Origin: Spirodela intermedia
Lineage: Eukaryota > Streptophyta > Magnoliopsida > Alismatales > Araceae
Reading direction: 5' to 3'
Length of the DNA: 64,000 nucleotides
NCBI GenBank assembly: GCA_902729315.2
Contig: LR746277.1
Coordinates: 1,679,001-1,743,000 of the forward strand
The notes under the pieces were generated by a model. It had not been told where the DNA came from, did not search any database, and saw nothing but the letters and a program-made list of their open reading frames with translations. Positions 54,501 through 64,000 of the stretch are shown here, one piece after another; the stretch's first letter is position 1, and the number at the start of each line of letters is the position of its first letter. Position numbers and translations under genes: made by a program.

Positions 54501-56226
54501 CTAGGCTCAAATGTTCGGACACTGCTGATTAGTTATACAATTACTTTCCTTCACCATATTGTTCACATATTTTTTAAAACCTGCTTAGCATGACAATGGG
54601 CAGAGATAATCACCTAAACTTTATGAATCCTCTACCGAAAAATGGCTGCCAGATCCAAAGTCAATCCAGCTAATGCGTGGAGTTCAGCTTCTCAAATACT
54701 ATGATTTTCGAAGTGAACTAAAAATGCAGATTTTAGCCACGATGTCCGTTCTGCCGATTGTACTTGTGAGTTTCAAAGAAAAATGACAGGTACAAACTAT
54801 CATAAATCAATCAAATGGGATTGTCACATGGTAAATCTTGTTTACAAAGTGACATGGGTCATAGTAGAACATATTAAAAGGCAGAAATCATTAAAATCTG
54901 TGAACCAGCAAGAAAACCCTAAGAACTGACCTCACCAGCTCTGACAAGAAGATAAGAACCCACTTCAATATTATACACGGGAACCTTTTTGTGCTTCATG
55001 TCTGAAAAATGAGGCTGCTCCTCTCCATTCGTTTCTAAAACCAGGGCAAATTCAGGATGATTCTCTTTGAGCTCCTTCACATCAATCATGGACCGACTGG
55101 TAAAATACTCTTCCGCTGCAAGCAGCCCATGAAAGAAATTCATCACCCACAGAAGCCCTATGTTTGCGCATCTGCACGTATGCTCTGGATTCGAAATTTA
55201 GAGATCCTTACCAATATGGGCCAAATTAAACATCGCAAGGAGCAAGCCACCCTCCAATGCATTTCCCATGAACAACGATGCGAAGGCTGCCAGAGCCATA
55301 AGCACGTGGATGTTCACTCTTCCAGCAGCGATATCAAGAACGGAATCATGAGCCGAGGAGATCTGAAGCACAGTAGCCAGAACAGAGACTTAACTGATGA
55401 GCATCCAACGGTCCATCAAACAATTGCATACTGAAAAAAATGAAAGCCGGAGGAAAACACATAGTCCACGTACCCCGACCAAAGGGAAGGCAAGGAGCGC
55501 GGTGACATCCTGGAAAGGCTTCACAGCAGGCGTAGGGAGGATGTAGGGTGAAGCAGCCGCCGCGAGGAGCAGTGCCATGGAGCAGAAGCAGAGGTACAGA
55601 TTCTCCCGGAGGAAGTCTGCCAACTGGGCCCACCCCACTGCCCTGGTGAACCGCAGGAGAGCCTGTTGGGCCGCAGTCAGCTCCCCACCCGTTCCATGGT
55701 GGTGATGGTGGTGGTGGTGGTGGTGGTGACCGCCGTGGCCATCATGATTGTGATATTGGCTGTGTCCATGAGCATGGACGGAGTGGTTACCATGGTTGTG
55801 CTCATGCGCTTGGCCGGCGTGGTCACCATGACTGTTTTCATGCCCATTGCCGGCAGCGTGGTCACCGTGCCTATGTTCACACGCATGGCCGCCGTCGTCG
55901 CCATGGTCAGCATGGGTGTGACTTGGCCCGTGGCCGTGCGCATGGCCATTCTGTGCCCGGCAGTGGACGGAGATCTCGCATTGGAGGAACCAGGGATAGG
56001 AGGGACGAGAGGACCCGACGCTGTCCCTTCTCCACGCCCCGCCGATCAACAACAATCGAGTACACGGAATCTGAGGCCGCAGTTTCTGGGGGCGCAGCTG
56101 CTGCGGACCGGCGGGGAGGCGAAAGGATAAACAGCCGGGGATTCTGCCGGCGGTACCTTCGCTCCGAGGAACGAGTACGCCCAGTCCGGAGCCCCCCCAT
56201 GCGGCGAGGAATCGATTGGTCTCCAT
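45565..56226 (-). CDS. HMA1: HMA1 P1B-type heavy-metal ATPase of the chloroplast envelope, 13 exons
   Basis: Exons in coding order: 55474-56226, 55212-55362, 54931-55115, 54003-54149, 53512-53707, 52711-52823, 51390-51631, 50675-50780, 48284-48448, 47403-47619, 46064-46251, 45872-45958, 45565-45744; all phases match, giving 909 residues. HMA1 moves metal ions (Cu, Zn and others reported) across the plastid envelope. Seen: transit-peptide-like start; His-rich region (95-177, 34 His, one run of 11); membrane helices; TGETKP in the actuator domain (384-389); SPC in the transport helix (494-496), the HMA1 variant of the CPx motif; phosphorylated Asp537 in DKTGTLTT; HP at 592-593 in the nucleotide domain; GDGIND at 766-771; and the LLHEGGTLLVCLNS end segment. 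It is about 90 residues longer than Arabidopsis HMA1, mainly from the N-terminus. The ATG at 56226 (METNRF) was preferred to one 63 nt upstream, which would add an Arg-rich stretch. Confidence 0.95.
46252..47402 (-). other. HMA1 intron 10
   Basis: A 1.15 kb intron with a short unassigned minus-strand frame (46749-46943) and a purine-rich stretch near 46340-46400. Nothing gene-like is seen. Confidence 0.6.
48449..50674 (-). other. HMA1 intron 8
   Basis: A 2.2 kb AT-rich intron, the longest in the gene. No recognisable gene or transposon protein on either strand. Confidence 0.7.
55694..55735 (-). repeat. HMA1: Triplet repeat encoding the poly-His run of HMA1
   Basis: Eleven CAC/CAT codons in a row on the coding strand make the longest His run; seven consecutive CAC codons make the DNA itself a trinucleotide repeat, open to length change by slippage. 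Confidence 0.9.
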
Positions 56227-56912
56227 ATGCCACCGGGATCTCGCTCGGAGGAAGGGAATAAATCTTCTTCTTCTTCTCCTTGGATTCAATCATCGCGAGA
56301 GCCCGGCGGTGGGGCCCCAGTGGAATAGGAAGCCGTGGATGTCGAAATGAGTTCATAATGAGCTGCACAGCCCACACTTGGGCGACACCATGAGCTCATC
56401 CTTACGTAAGAAAAGCGGTTAAATACGCCGGCAGAATAATGTTACAAACGTAGATCCCCCCGCAATTTTCAGCGGTGGCAATTTTATTTATAGGGGGCTC
56501 CCACTTTGTAACGGGCCCGGACACCCCGAAATGCCCGTTTCTTCTCGGACCGCGTGCCATACGCATGCCTTCTCTGCCTGGAGCCTCGTATGAAACGGGC
56601 CGCTCCGGCCCGGGGACAGCGGAATTCGTATCTAGCCCGGCCGTCAAGCATAATATATGGTAACGGAAAAATACCAAACAAGAGAGCCACATCTTGGGCT
56701 CGCAGCTAACGGCCGCCGTCAGAGTAGCGGTTGGGAAAGGTTGGGTTTCGTCCCCTGTTGTTCTCTCTGGTTTGACCTCGCTACTGGGGCTGTCTTACTC
56801 TTTACTAGCAGCGCAAAGAGAAACAGAGGTGAAGGGAGCGGGTTTTGTCGGCTTCGGAGCGCGTAGACCCTAAGGGAGCGGAAGCCAAGGGGGACGTTGT
56901 GGCCTCACAGAG
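56227..56912. promoter_or_regulatory. Divergent promoter between HMA1 and MRG
   Basis: 686 bp between the two starts. A minus-strand TATAAATA (56485-56492) fits HMA1; no TATA box is evident for MRG, whose side is GC-rich. Open frames here lack family resemblance. Confidence 0.55.
56485..56492 (-). promoter_or_regulatory. Possible TATA box of HMA1
   Basis: TATAAATA on the minus strand, about 260 bp upstream of the chosen HMA1 start, would give a leader of roughly 230 nt. Confidence 0.4.
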
Positions 56913-59900
56913 ATGGGGAGCTCCAATGATACGGGAGGTGGGGAAAAGGGAGGAGTGCCCGTCAAGGCCGAGAGTCCTGCTGACGGAGGGGAGAGTGATG
57001 TCGCTGCGGCTTCTCCCGGGGACCCGTCCGCTGGGTCGGAGTCCCCCCCTGGTCAAGCTGATTACGAAGAAGGGGAGAAGGTTCTTGCGTTTCATGGCCC
57101 CCGTATCTATGAGTCCAAGGTCAGTATCTCCCGATCCCGGAACTTGCGGCTAGGGCTTTGTAGTTGTTTCCAGCTAGTTCTGTCTCCGTCATTTCCGTAC
57201 ACGATGGTGGTGGATAGATCGCGGAAATAACGGGGTTTCTGACGGCTTTGTTATCGGAATACGAATTACCGACTTATATAGAAAGTGTTTATTGTTTGTT
57301 GGATTACTATCAAGTAGTTTGGGAGTCTTTAGTCAGAGAAAGTTTTCGTATTCAAAATAAATCAAAAAATAATTTAATTTATTCGCTTTTTGGGGTAGCA
57401 TTTCATTCAATGTTAGTTTGATCTCAAACGAGGTTTTTAAACAAGCATTACCATCTCTCGTGTGTCTAGGAGACATTGCTTGATGAAAGTTTCATTCTGA
57501 TTAATAGATGTGTTTCGATTTGGGTCGATATCTCATTGGGAAGGCAGAATTTTCTGCAAATTATTCTGCTTATTTTCCCACACCTCCCCCCAAAAATATT
57601 GAGAAAAAAATTGTGCATCGAAGTTGGGGGGATTGAAGTGAGAGAACGACGGGAGCGATGCTGTATCCCTTCTTTAAAAGGCATAAGCTGCTACCGTAAA
57701 TATTATTCTGTTAACTGGGAAACAGGAACGGTCAAAGGAGGTGCTTGGGTATCATGTATCGAAGCAAAGTTTTAAGCGTACTCATCAAAATGAAAATGGA
57801 TAATTTGAGTGAGAAAAAAATTCTTTCGACTTTCAAATAATTCATAAAGCATGGAGTCCCTGTACCATTCCTAAGCAGGGCTTCAAACACCTTGGGATAG
57901 ACGCTTGACAAGTATTTGAGAAATTGGTTTTATGTACCAGGTGCGGGGTAGGGGTGTAGATTCATATCCAGCCTTTGCTAGGAGTCTGTGAAGATTTTCG
58001 TTCTAAAGCAGAGAAACGCTCTCCACTGTTTTTCTGATGTAAGAATTTGGAATCACCACGATCGAATTACCACAGCTGGATGGATTAGAATAGGCTGGCT
58101 AGAGCTTGGAAGAAAGCGATGTGATGATTATAAATGAAGAAAATCCTAAGGGAAAACTACCTGAAAAAATTAGCACGAGAGAATTAATGGATGTAAGAGG
58201 TCACTGATTGAGGCTTTTGGTCTCAAAACCCTGAATTCACAAGATGTAAATTGGTCTATTTCCCTCTCTGCAAGGTGTGTATTTGATGGAGGCATGATGG
58301 AAATCTGTGATAGGCTGTTTCTTCTGAATGTGATACTTGTTCGTTCATTGGAGGAGCAAGGAGGAATGGAAATTTTGCAGAGAGGTGAGAAAAAACAAGT
58401 GGTCAAACTTTCAAGCCTTTTTTGTTGATTGTGCACATGTGGCATAATAAGATGTGTAATATGCTGCTTTTCCTAAATGCAAGGCCCTTCATTTGATGGA
58501 GAGGCGAGTGACAGGAGCCAGGAGTGTGGGAATAGCTCGTAGCTTTTTGTTTGCTGTCACTTTTTCCCCAGCGTTCAACTTGGTCTAAATTGAAGTATTT
58601 GTCTGGATGAACTGCCTCATATGTTTCAAGCATGTGAAGGGTAGGGCCCTTCATCAGTCACAATACTCTTTTTAAGGTCTCATCCACTTTAGACACGAAA
58701 ATGGAGAAACAATGGGACGATTTTTTTCCAGAAAAAGGTGACCTTTCTTTCGAGATGCCTTGAATTTCAAGGACATTTATGGAGAAGGCAGTATAGCAAT
58801 GACACGTGCTGAAAGAGAGGATAACCTACCAGCAAAGGATCAACAACTTTGAACTCTCTCATGTTGTGAAGAGCCAATAATCTCTATTATTTGCGGAAAG
58901 TGGGAATGAAGAGATATTGTACTAGTCATGGCAGTACAACATTCAGCAGTTCTACCAGAAGATATGGTTGTGCTATGACAAATTTGATGTCATTCTTGTT
59001 GACTATGGAATTAATGCAAACCATGTAAGGATGAAAGTTGGGGAAAATGTCTTCTACTACCCAAATTATACAACCATTTTTAATTATATACAGCTACCCT
59101 GGCCAAAAAAAAGGAAACTACCTAGGGAGGAAACTCCTCTCAACTAGGAAACTGACCAACATAAACTAACTCCTAATTATACATTTTTCCCCGCAGGGAT
59201 CATTGTTGTAATTTTTATAACCGCACTCAAAAATTGGATTTGAATTTAAACAAATTCAATCATGTTCCTATGCGAATGAAGTGGTGGAAGTCATTCTTAA
59301 GATTTTGAAGAAACAGGGTAGCATTCATCAAGTATTATGAGGCCCATCTGGGGGGAGAGAAATAAGAAAAAATCTGACAAGACATTCAGGAACAGTTTTC
59401 TTATCATTACGGAGTATATTCAGGAACTACTTTGGATGCTTGTGCTACACTACTTAAGTGGTGGAAGTCAATCGTAGTCTAGAAACAGTATGTTGGAAGC
59501 TGTTACTTCCTGCTATTTTGTGTACCATTAAGAGCGAGAAATGACAGTTTTGAAGCATGACACTTGAGATCAGAGTTACCCAATCTAGCTCAAGTGGGTG
59601 AGGAGATTCTGATACCGAGTTGAATACTTCAAAAGTATTTCAAAATTGGGTGAACTTGGTTGATGTATGGGCTAAATTGATCGGAAGCAGTGATTCAGAG
59701 GAATTGGTTCCTATAACATGCTTGTGTCCAGGACTAACTTGGCTTTTTGGGTGAAAGATGCCTTTATAAGGCTCATAGTTGTATAAATGACCTCAGTTAG
59801 CATTTAGTTGTGAAGTCCTTCTGAATAAATATTCTAATGTGTCAATAAAAAATCTGATTAAAAATAAAATCCGAATTGGGTTCTTCCCCTGCTTTAGCCA

Positions 59901-60634
59901 TTTTGGCTGTTCTAATCACTATCCGAAGGTTCCAATCTTGCTTGTGGGCTTCTGGAAGATTGCTCTTTGTAATTTATTGAGGATATATGTATTTTTTATG
60001 GTAGATCGAGAATGGCAAATGTGAATACATTTTCATCCAGATGACCAGAGAGAGGATAAACATTATTGTTTGAGTTATGATCTACATCTGATAACTTACA
60101 CATTATTCTTCGATGTATCATCTTGGATGGTCAGGACTGTGCTCCCTCCTGTTAGTTGGTTTGCATTTGTCTTTGATCAGAGCTATGAGAGGTAATGCTT
60201 TCTCTGTTGTCTGTCAGGTTCAGGTGAGTACTATCTGCAGCTTAGTGAATAAGCTGCTTCCTTAACTTTATTTACTAATAAATTATGGCTTTTACCGTTC
60301 TCAAGGAAACAAAAGTTCATTTATTGTCATCAATAATCAATTGCCATGAGGCAAAATGCTTATCTCGGAGAAAAATAACCTCTACACGTTTTCAACGCAT
60401 ACATTGAATAATGTCATAAGAGAATTCCTTGTGTTTTGTTCACTGTTAAAGCTCACTATGAGTCTAAAGTCTCTTTTCTTATTCTGTTTGTTTGCATGTC
60501 TAGTTATCTTTTTTAACCTGTTCCCTGGTTGATAGTTTAAAATCTCTCCTGTCGATGCTTAATTTTGTTTTTATGGTATTTGTATTGGTGTATTTATAAT
60601 CATTTCATTTTGACCTGTACTTGGTGCTTTACAC

Positions 60635-60683
<49 letters not shown>

Positions 60684-63600
60684 TCAAATCTCTCCCTAAT
60701 GTGTATATGCTTATATTGTATCAAAGTTTTACTCTAGTCTATAGAAATAGCGTTCTTTGTCATGCTTAGATATTCATAGTTTTCTGAGGCAATCTCTAAG
60801 TATTTGCTGATTCCAATCTCCTTTTCTAAGGTTCAAAAAGTTGAGTACCGGGAGAATGAATGGAAATACTATGTCCATTATCTCGTGAGTTATTCACCGA
60901 CTTTCTACCCTCTACAGGACTTTGAATTCACTTCGTTGAACATTTATTTGGTTAAAGAATTATATTGCCGTTGCTTAGTTCACCTTTACTGTTAAATATT
61001 GCCAATCATTTCAGATGTTTGCTAATTACTCAGCCTTTTTGCAGGGTTGGAACAAAAGGTGTGTGCTACCTACCTGCAGTTATTCAGAGTTATCATTGGT
61101 ACCATTTTGACTTATGGGTACTTCATACTTTCCTTTTAACATGACAAGCACCACGATTAATTAATGATGGAAACTTATGGTGTACAAGTATTTTATTTCC
61201 ATCCGCTCTGAACCCTGTATAAATCGGATGTGTCCCGATGTGAGCTAGCTAAGAGATGAGATCCTCGGGGCACAATACCTTGGCCCATTTAGTCTCTTTG
61301 CAAATGAAAGTTCAGCTTGTTAAATGGCGGTACTGACTTCGTTGAAAACCTTTTTCTTTTCGTAGACAGAACGATGTAACATCATTCTTAGATATACTTA
61401 ATGGGTTCCTGACTATAATGTTCCAAATTAGGATCTGCCTTCACAAGTTTTGCAGAAAATCACTTTTTAATCCACAGTGAAAAAGAGAGGTTGTTTGGAG
61501 CAGGTAAAAAGATCAGCATTGTGGGCATTAGAAATGAACCTTGCCTAGAAAATTGCCGTTGTTTGGAGCAGGTAAAAAGATCAACATTGTGTTCATTAGA
61601 AATGAACCCAAGTTGATTTATGCTTGAGAATGTCTTACACTAGATGTCAGGTGCCCGTTTGATATTACATTTTGCACAACAAAGAAAGCACACTTCACCA
61701 AGGTTGTGCAGTAGCACACTCCACAATGATGAAGGCTTCACACATATCACTTTTAAGGCATTATTTATATGCATTCTGATAGTCCCTCTTTGAATTGCTT
61801 CAATTGAAATGAATGTTCAGGCTCTGGTCATCTTTGCAATCGAGGCAAAATTTTCATTTATCAATCTGATAAAAGTGTCAGGATCATTACCTTCTTAGTC
61901 AGATTGAGTTGTAGTTTTAATTGATGGAGGCAAGTGTGCAGAAATGGGATCTACGTTCTACAATCGTACTGATAAATAAAATATGCATTACTATACAAAA
62001 GTTGTAGAATTGCCAATGATAGAGGGGATAATTCCATCACTTGTACTTATCAAGTGAAGGACCAATATAAATAGCTCGTGAAGGGAAAGCATACTCCTAG
62101 TAGACTAAAAGAGAACGGAGGAAGGTGCTCAATGAGTGTAATGTTCTGTAATTTGTGTTTCTAGATTACAGCATTAGGAGCTCTTTGGCCATCACAGTTT
62201 GTACCACTAGATCACATACCATTTGCCAGAGCTATGAGTGTTTAGAATAGTGCCATATTGGCTACAGTAAAAGTAAATCTGAGATCAAAATGATTCCTCA
62301 TTTTGGGACAATTAATTTTGATAGATGACATGAGTTTAATGCGATATAGATCCAATGGGTGTGAGTTTAATAGATATTGTCGTTGCAAATAAGCTCAAAT
62401 TTCAGCTTGCACAGGAGTGGACATATTATGATTTGATACTATAAATAAATTCGTGATTGTGAATTGATTTTTGAGTTAGATGCCTCGAAAACAGATAACT
62501 CTCTCATTGACAACTATTCAGTTTTCGAACTAAATAATTTTTGAGCTAGGTGATTTCGTCAAAACTTGAGTTGATGACCAGATGCCTCTGGTAGTAATCA
62601 GCCTTCAAACAAGAGAAGCCTTCTTTATACGACATGTAATCTTCGAAAGCCCCTCAATGTTCTACGTTAAAGCTATGTCCTGATAAACAGATAGAAGGAA
62701 AATGACGAGAGAATTCCGTGGAAGATATAAGAGTTGTCAAGTCACCTCTTCGTTTGGAAGAATTTAATATTTTATTTAAAAACTCTGAATGAAATCCTAT
62801 TGCTGACGGTTCTTTGATTGGACTGACAGAAGTTTCCTAGGTAGCATAGTAGATACACATTATATCTTCCTAGGTGCAATGCCAGTCTTCTGGTTTATTT
62901 GATGGGGGACCGCCATACAGCTTTCTGGTGATGCAGCAGCCCATTGTTGACGGGCATTACTGAAGCATTACTATCTTCTTCTCAATCTATTTTCGTCATT
63001 TTTCCCTATATGCCTCTGTATTTATTCCAACTATTCCCTCCTAGGGACAGCATATCTTTTAACAACGATTCTTTCTATTTCAGCTTATGGGACCATTTGT
63101 GGTTAAAACTTGCTGTATTGTTCGTTTAATATTACAAATCCATGCGACATTTGTGTATTATGTATGTATGGTTAACAGGTTTAACTGAAGACTCGAGTGA
63201 ATACTTTTCTTAAAATAACCTTTTTGACGGTTGGGACTGATACTAATGATGGCTTATCTGGTATACTGTTATTATTAAGTGTTGTGAACCTTCAAGTGAT
63301 CATTTTCTTGAAATGAACTCTTTCACAGTTGGGATGAGTGGATTGAAAGCAGCCGCTTGTTGAAATTCAATGAGGAAAATGTTGAGAAGCAGAAAACCCT
63401 TAATAAAAATGGTAGAGCGAAGAACTTGAAGTCTTGGCGTTCTACTCAAAACAAACCCAAGGGATCTAATGGTTTGTCCACTTCACGCATTTTAGTTTCT
63501 GCCTTTTGTTAGCCATGGTTACCGTTAAGATAATTGCTTCTTTGCTGACCTGTACTACCATAAAAAAGGACATAATAGCTTTACCTAATCATTTAGATCC

Positions 63601-64000
63601 AAACAAGTGATCATATAGTTGGTCACTGTTTCAGCTTTCATTTTCACATAACTCTCTGTCGACTCCTGTAGAGCCTATGATAAAAGCTAGTGGCAGATTT
63701 GGTATACTGCAGGCTCTGTTTGGCTTAGAGCTGATGTAGATAAATCCCCATTTTTTTACACATAACCTTACTGCCTAGTCAACCCATAACTTTTTATCGG
63801 TTATTGTGTGCTTCTAATTTCTTTTCCTGGTAGTTTTATTGAAATTGTAGTTTTTGAAAGAAATATTTTGATGCATCTTTAATAATCACTGAAGTTTTCT
63901 TGATTACTTGTTGATATTGGTGAAATCTTCAGAGACAAAGCCAGAGAAAGAAGATCCAAAAAACAATTGTAAGTTGTTTCGTTTGCAATTGTAAATGCCT
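56913..64000 (+). CDS. MRG: MRG-family chromodomain protein (MRG1/MRG2 type), 5' part, runs off the window
   Basis: Exons seen: 56913-57119, 60831-60884, 61045-61058 (only 14 nt), 63329-63471, 63933-63968, with the gene continuing past the end. Phases match throughout. MRG proteins read methylated H3K4/H3K36 through their chromodomain and recruit histone acetyltransferase complexes in plants. The N-terminus (about 1-50) is Gly/Ser/Pro-rich and acidic. The chromodomain follows: GEKVLAFHGPRIYESK, then VQKVEYRENEWKYYVHYL, GWNK from the micro-exon, and SWDEWIESSRLLKFNEEN, with the aromatic-cage type Tyr and Trp residues in place. A Lys-rich linker begins after it (WRSTQNKPKGSN, then ETKPEKEDPKNN). 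The C-terminal MRG domain is outside the window. The ATG at 56913 follows directly on the divergent promoter. Paralogue number not resolved. Confidence 0.92.
57120..60830 (+). other. MRG intron 1
   Basis: A 3.7 kb AT-rich intron with a (TA)20 microsatellite near its 3' end. No coding similarity was seen on either strand; short minus-strand frames at 58170-58654 have no recognisable motif. Confidence 0.65.
60638..60677. repeat. (TA)20 microsatellite in MRG intron 1
   Basis: Forty bases of uninterrupted TA, about 150 bp before the second exon of MRG. Its length is likely to vary between individuals and it may be miscounted in assembly. Confidence 0.95.
61491..61608 (+). repeat. Direct duplication of a 50-bp unit in MRG intron 3
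   Basis: Two 50-bp units beginning TTGTTTGGAGCAGGTAAAAA, at 61491-61540 and 61559-61608, differ at three positions and are separated by 18 bp (offset 68 bp). They lie in the 2.27 kb intron after the micro-exon. A recent local duplication is the simplest explanation. Confidence 0.85.

Noticed and set aside
55666-56130. Plus-strand 154-codon frame rich in Met and Val
   Set aside because: It is the antisense of the HMA1 His-rich region; repeated CAC/CAT codons read as GTG/ATG on the other strand.

Overview
This window is plant nuclear DNA, an angiosperm. The evidence is spliced genes with GT-AG introns, plastid-import and chloroplast-envelope proteins, a subgroup-22 R2R3-MYB, a SAG12-type cysteine protease and degenerate Ty1/copia sequence. 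Very GC-rich first exons and 5' leaders next to AT-rich introns (MYB, MAEA, HMA1, reticulon genes) make a monocot likely, but that is inference. All exon structures were read by eye from splice sites, reading-frame phase and family resemblance. No transcript or database evidence was available.

Layout. Bases 1-6900 are AT-rich and gene-poor and hold a broken Ty1/copia internal region (about 2.7-5.3 kb). Nine protein genes follow: a papain-like cysteine protease (-, 6965-10037); an LHC-like plastid membrane protein (-, 11936-15240); TIC21 (+, 16484-23063); a reticulon-like protein (-, 26472-27649); MAEA/GID9-type E3 ligase subunit (+, 28004-34017); PRKRIP1 homologue (-, 34519-39922, one 4.9 kb intron); intronless MYB44/70/73/77-type MYB (+, 43539-44786); HMA1 P-type ATPase (-, 45565-56226, 13 exons); and the 5' part of an MRG chromodomain gene (+, from 56913, running off the window).

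From the LHC-like gene onward the strands alternate strictly, giving four divergent promoters and three convergent 3' ends. Reticulon/MAEA share a 354 bp spacer with a perfectly palindromic TATA box. HMA1/MRG share about 690 bp. The LHC-like/TIC21 pair encodes two plastid-targeted membrane proteins. The genes do not form a pathway. They are ordinary housekeeping and regulatory genes (plastid import and metal transport, ER shape, ubiquitin ligation, splicing, transcription, chromatin reading).

I found no CRISPR array, rRNA, convincing tRNA or prokaryote-like system. The most unusual items are the altered active-site surroundings of the protease, a 14-nt micro-exon in MRG, the 34-histidine N-terminal region of HMA1, a perfect 19-bp hairpin at 24.6 kb, the palindromic bidirectional TATA box and a possible in-frame 99-nt exitron in the LHC-like gene. 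I see no clear candidate for a wholly new system.
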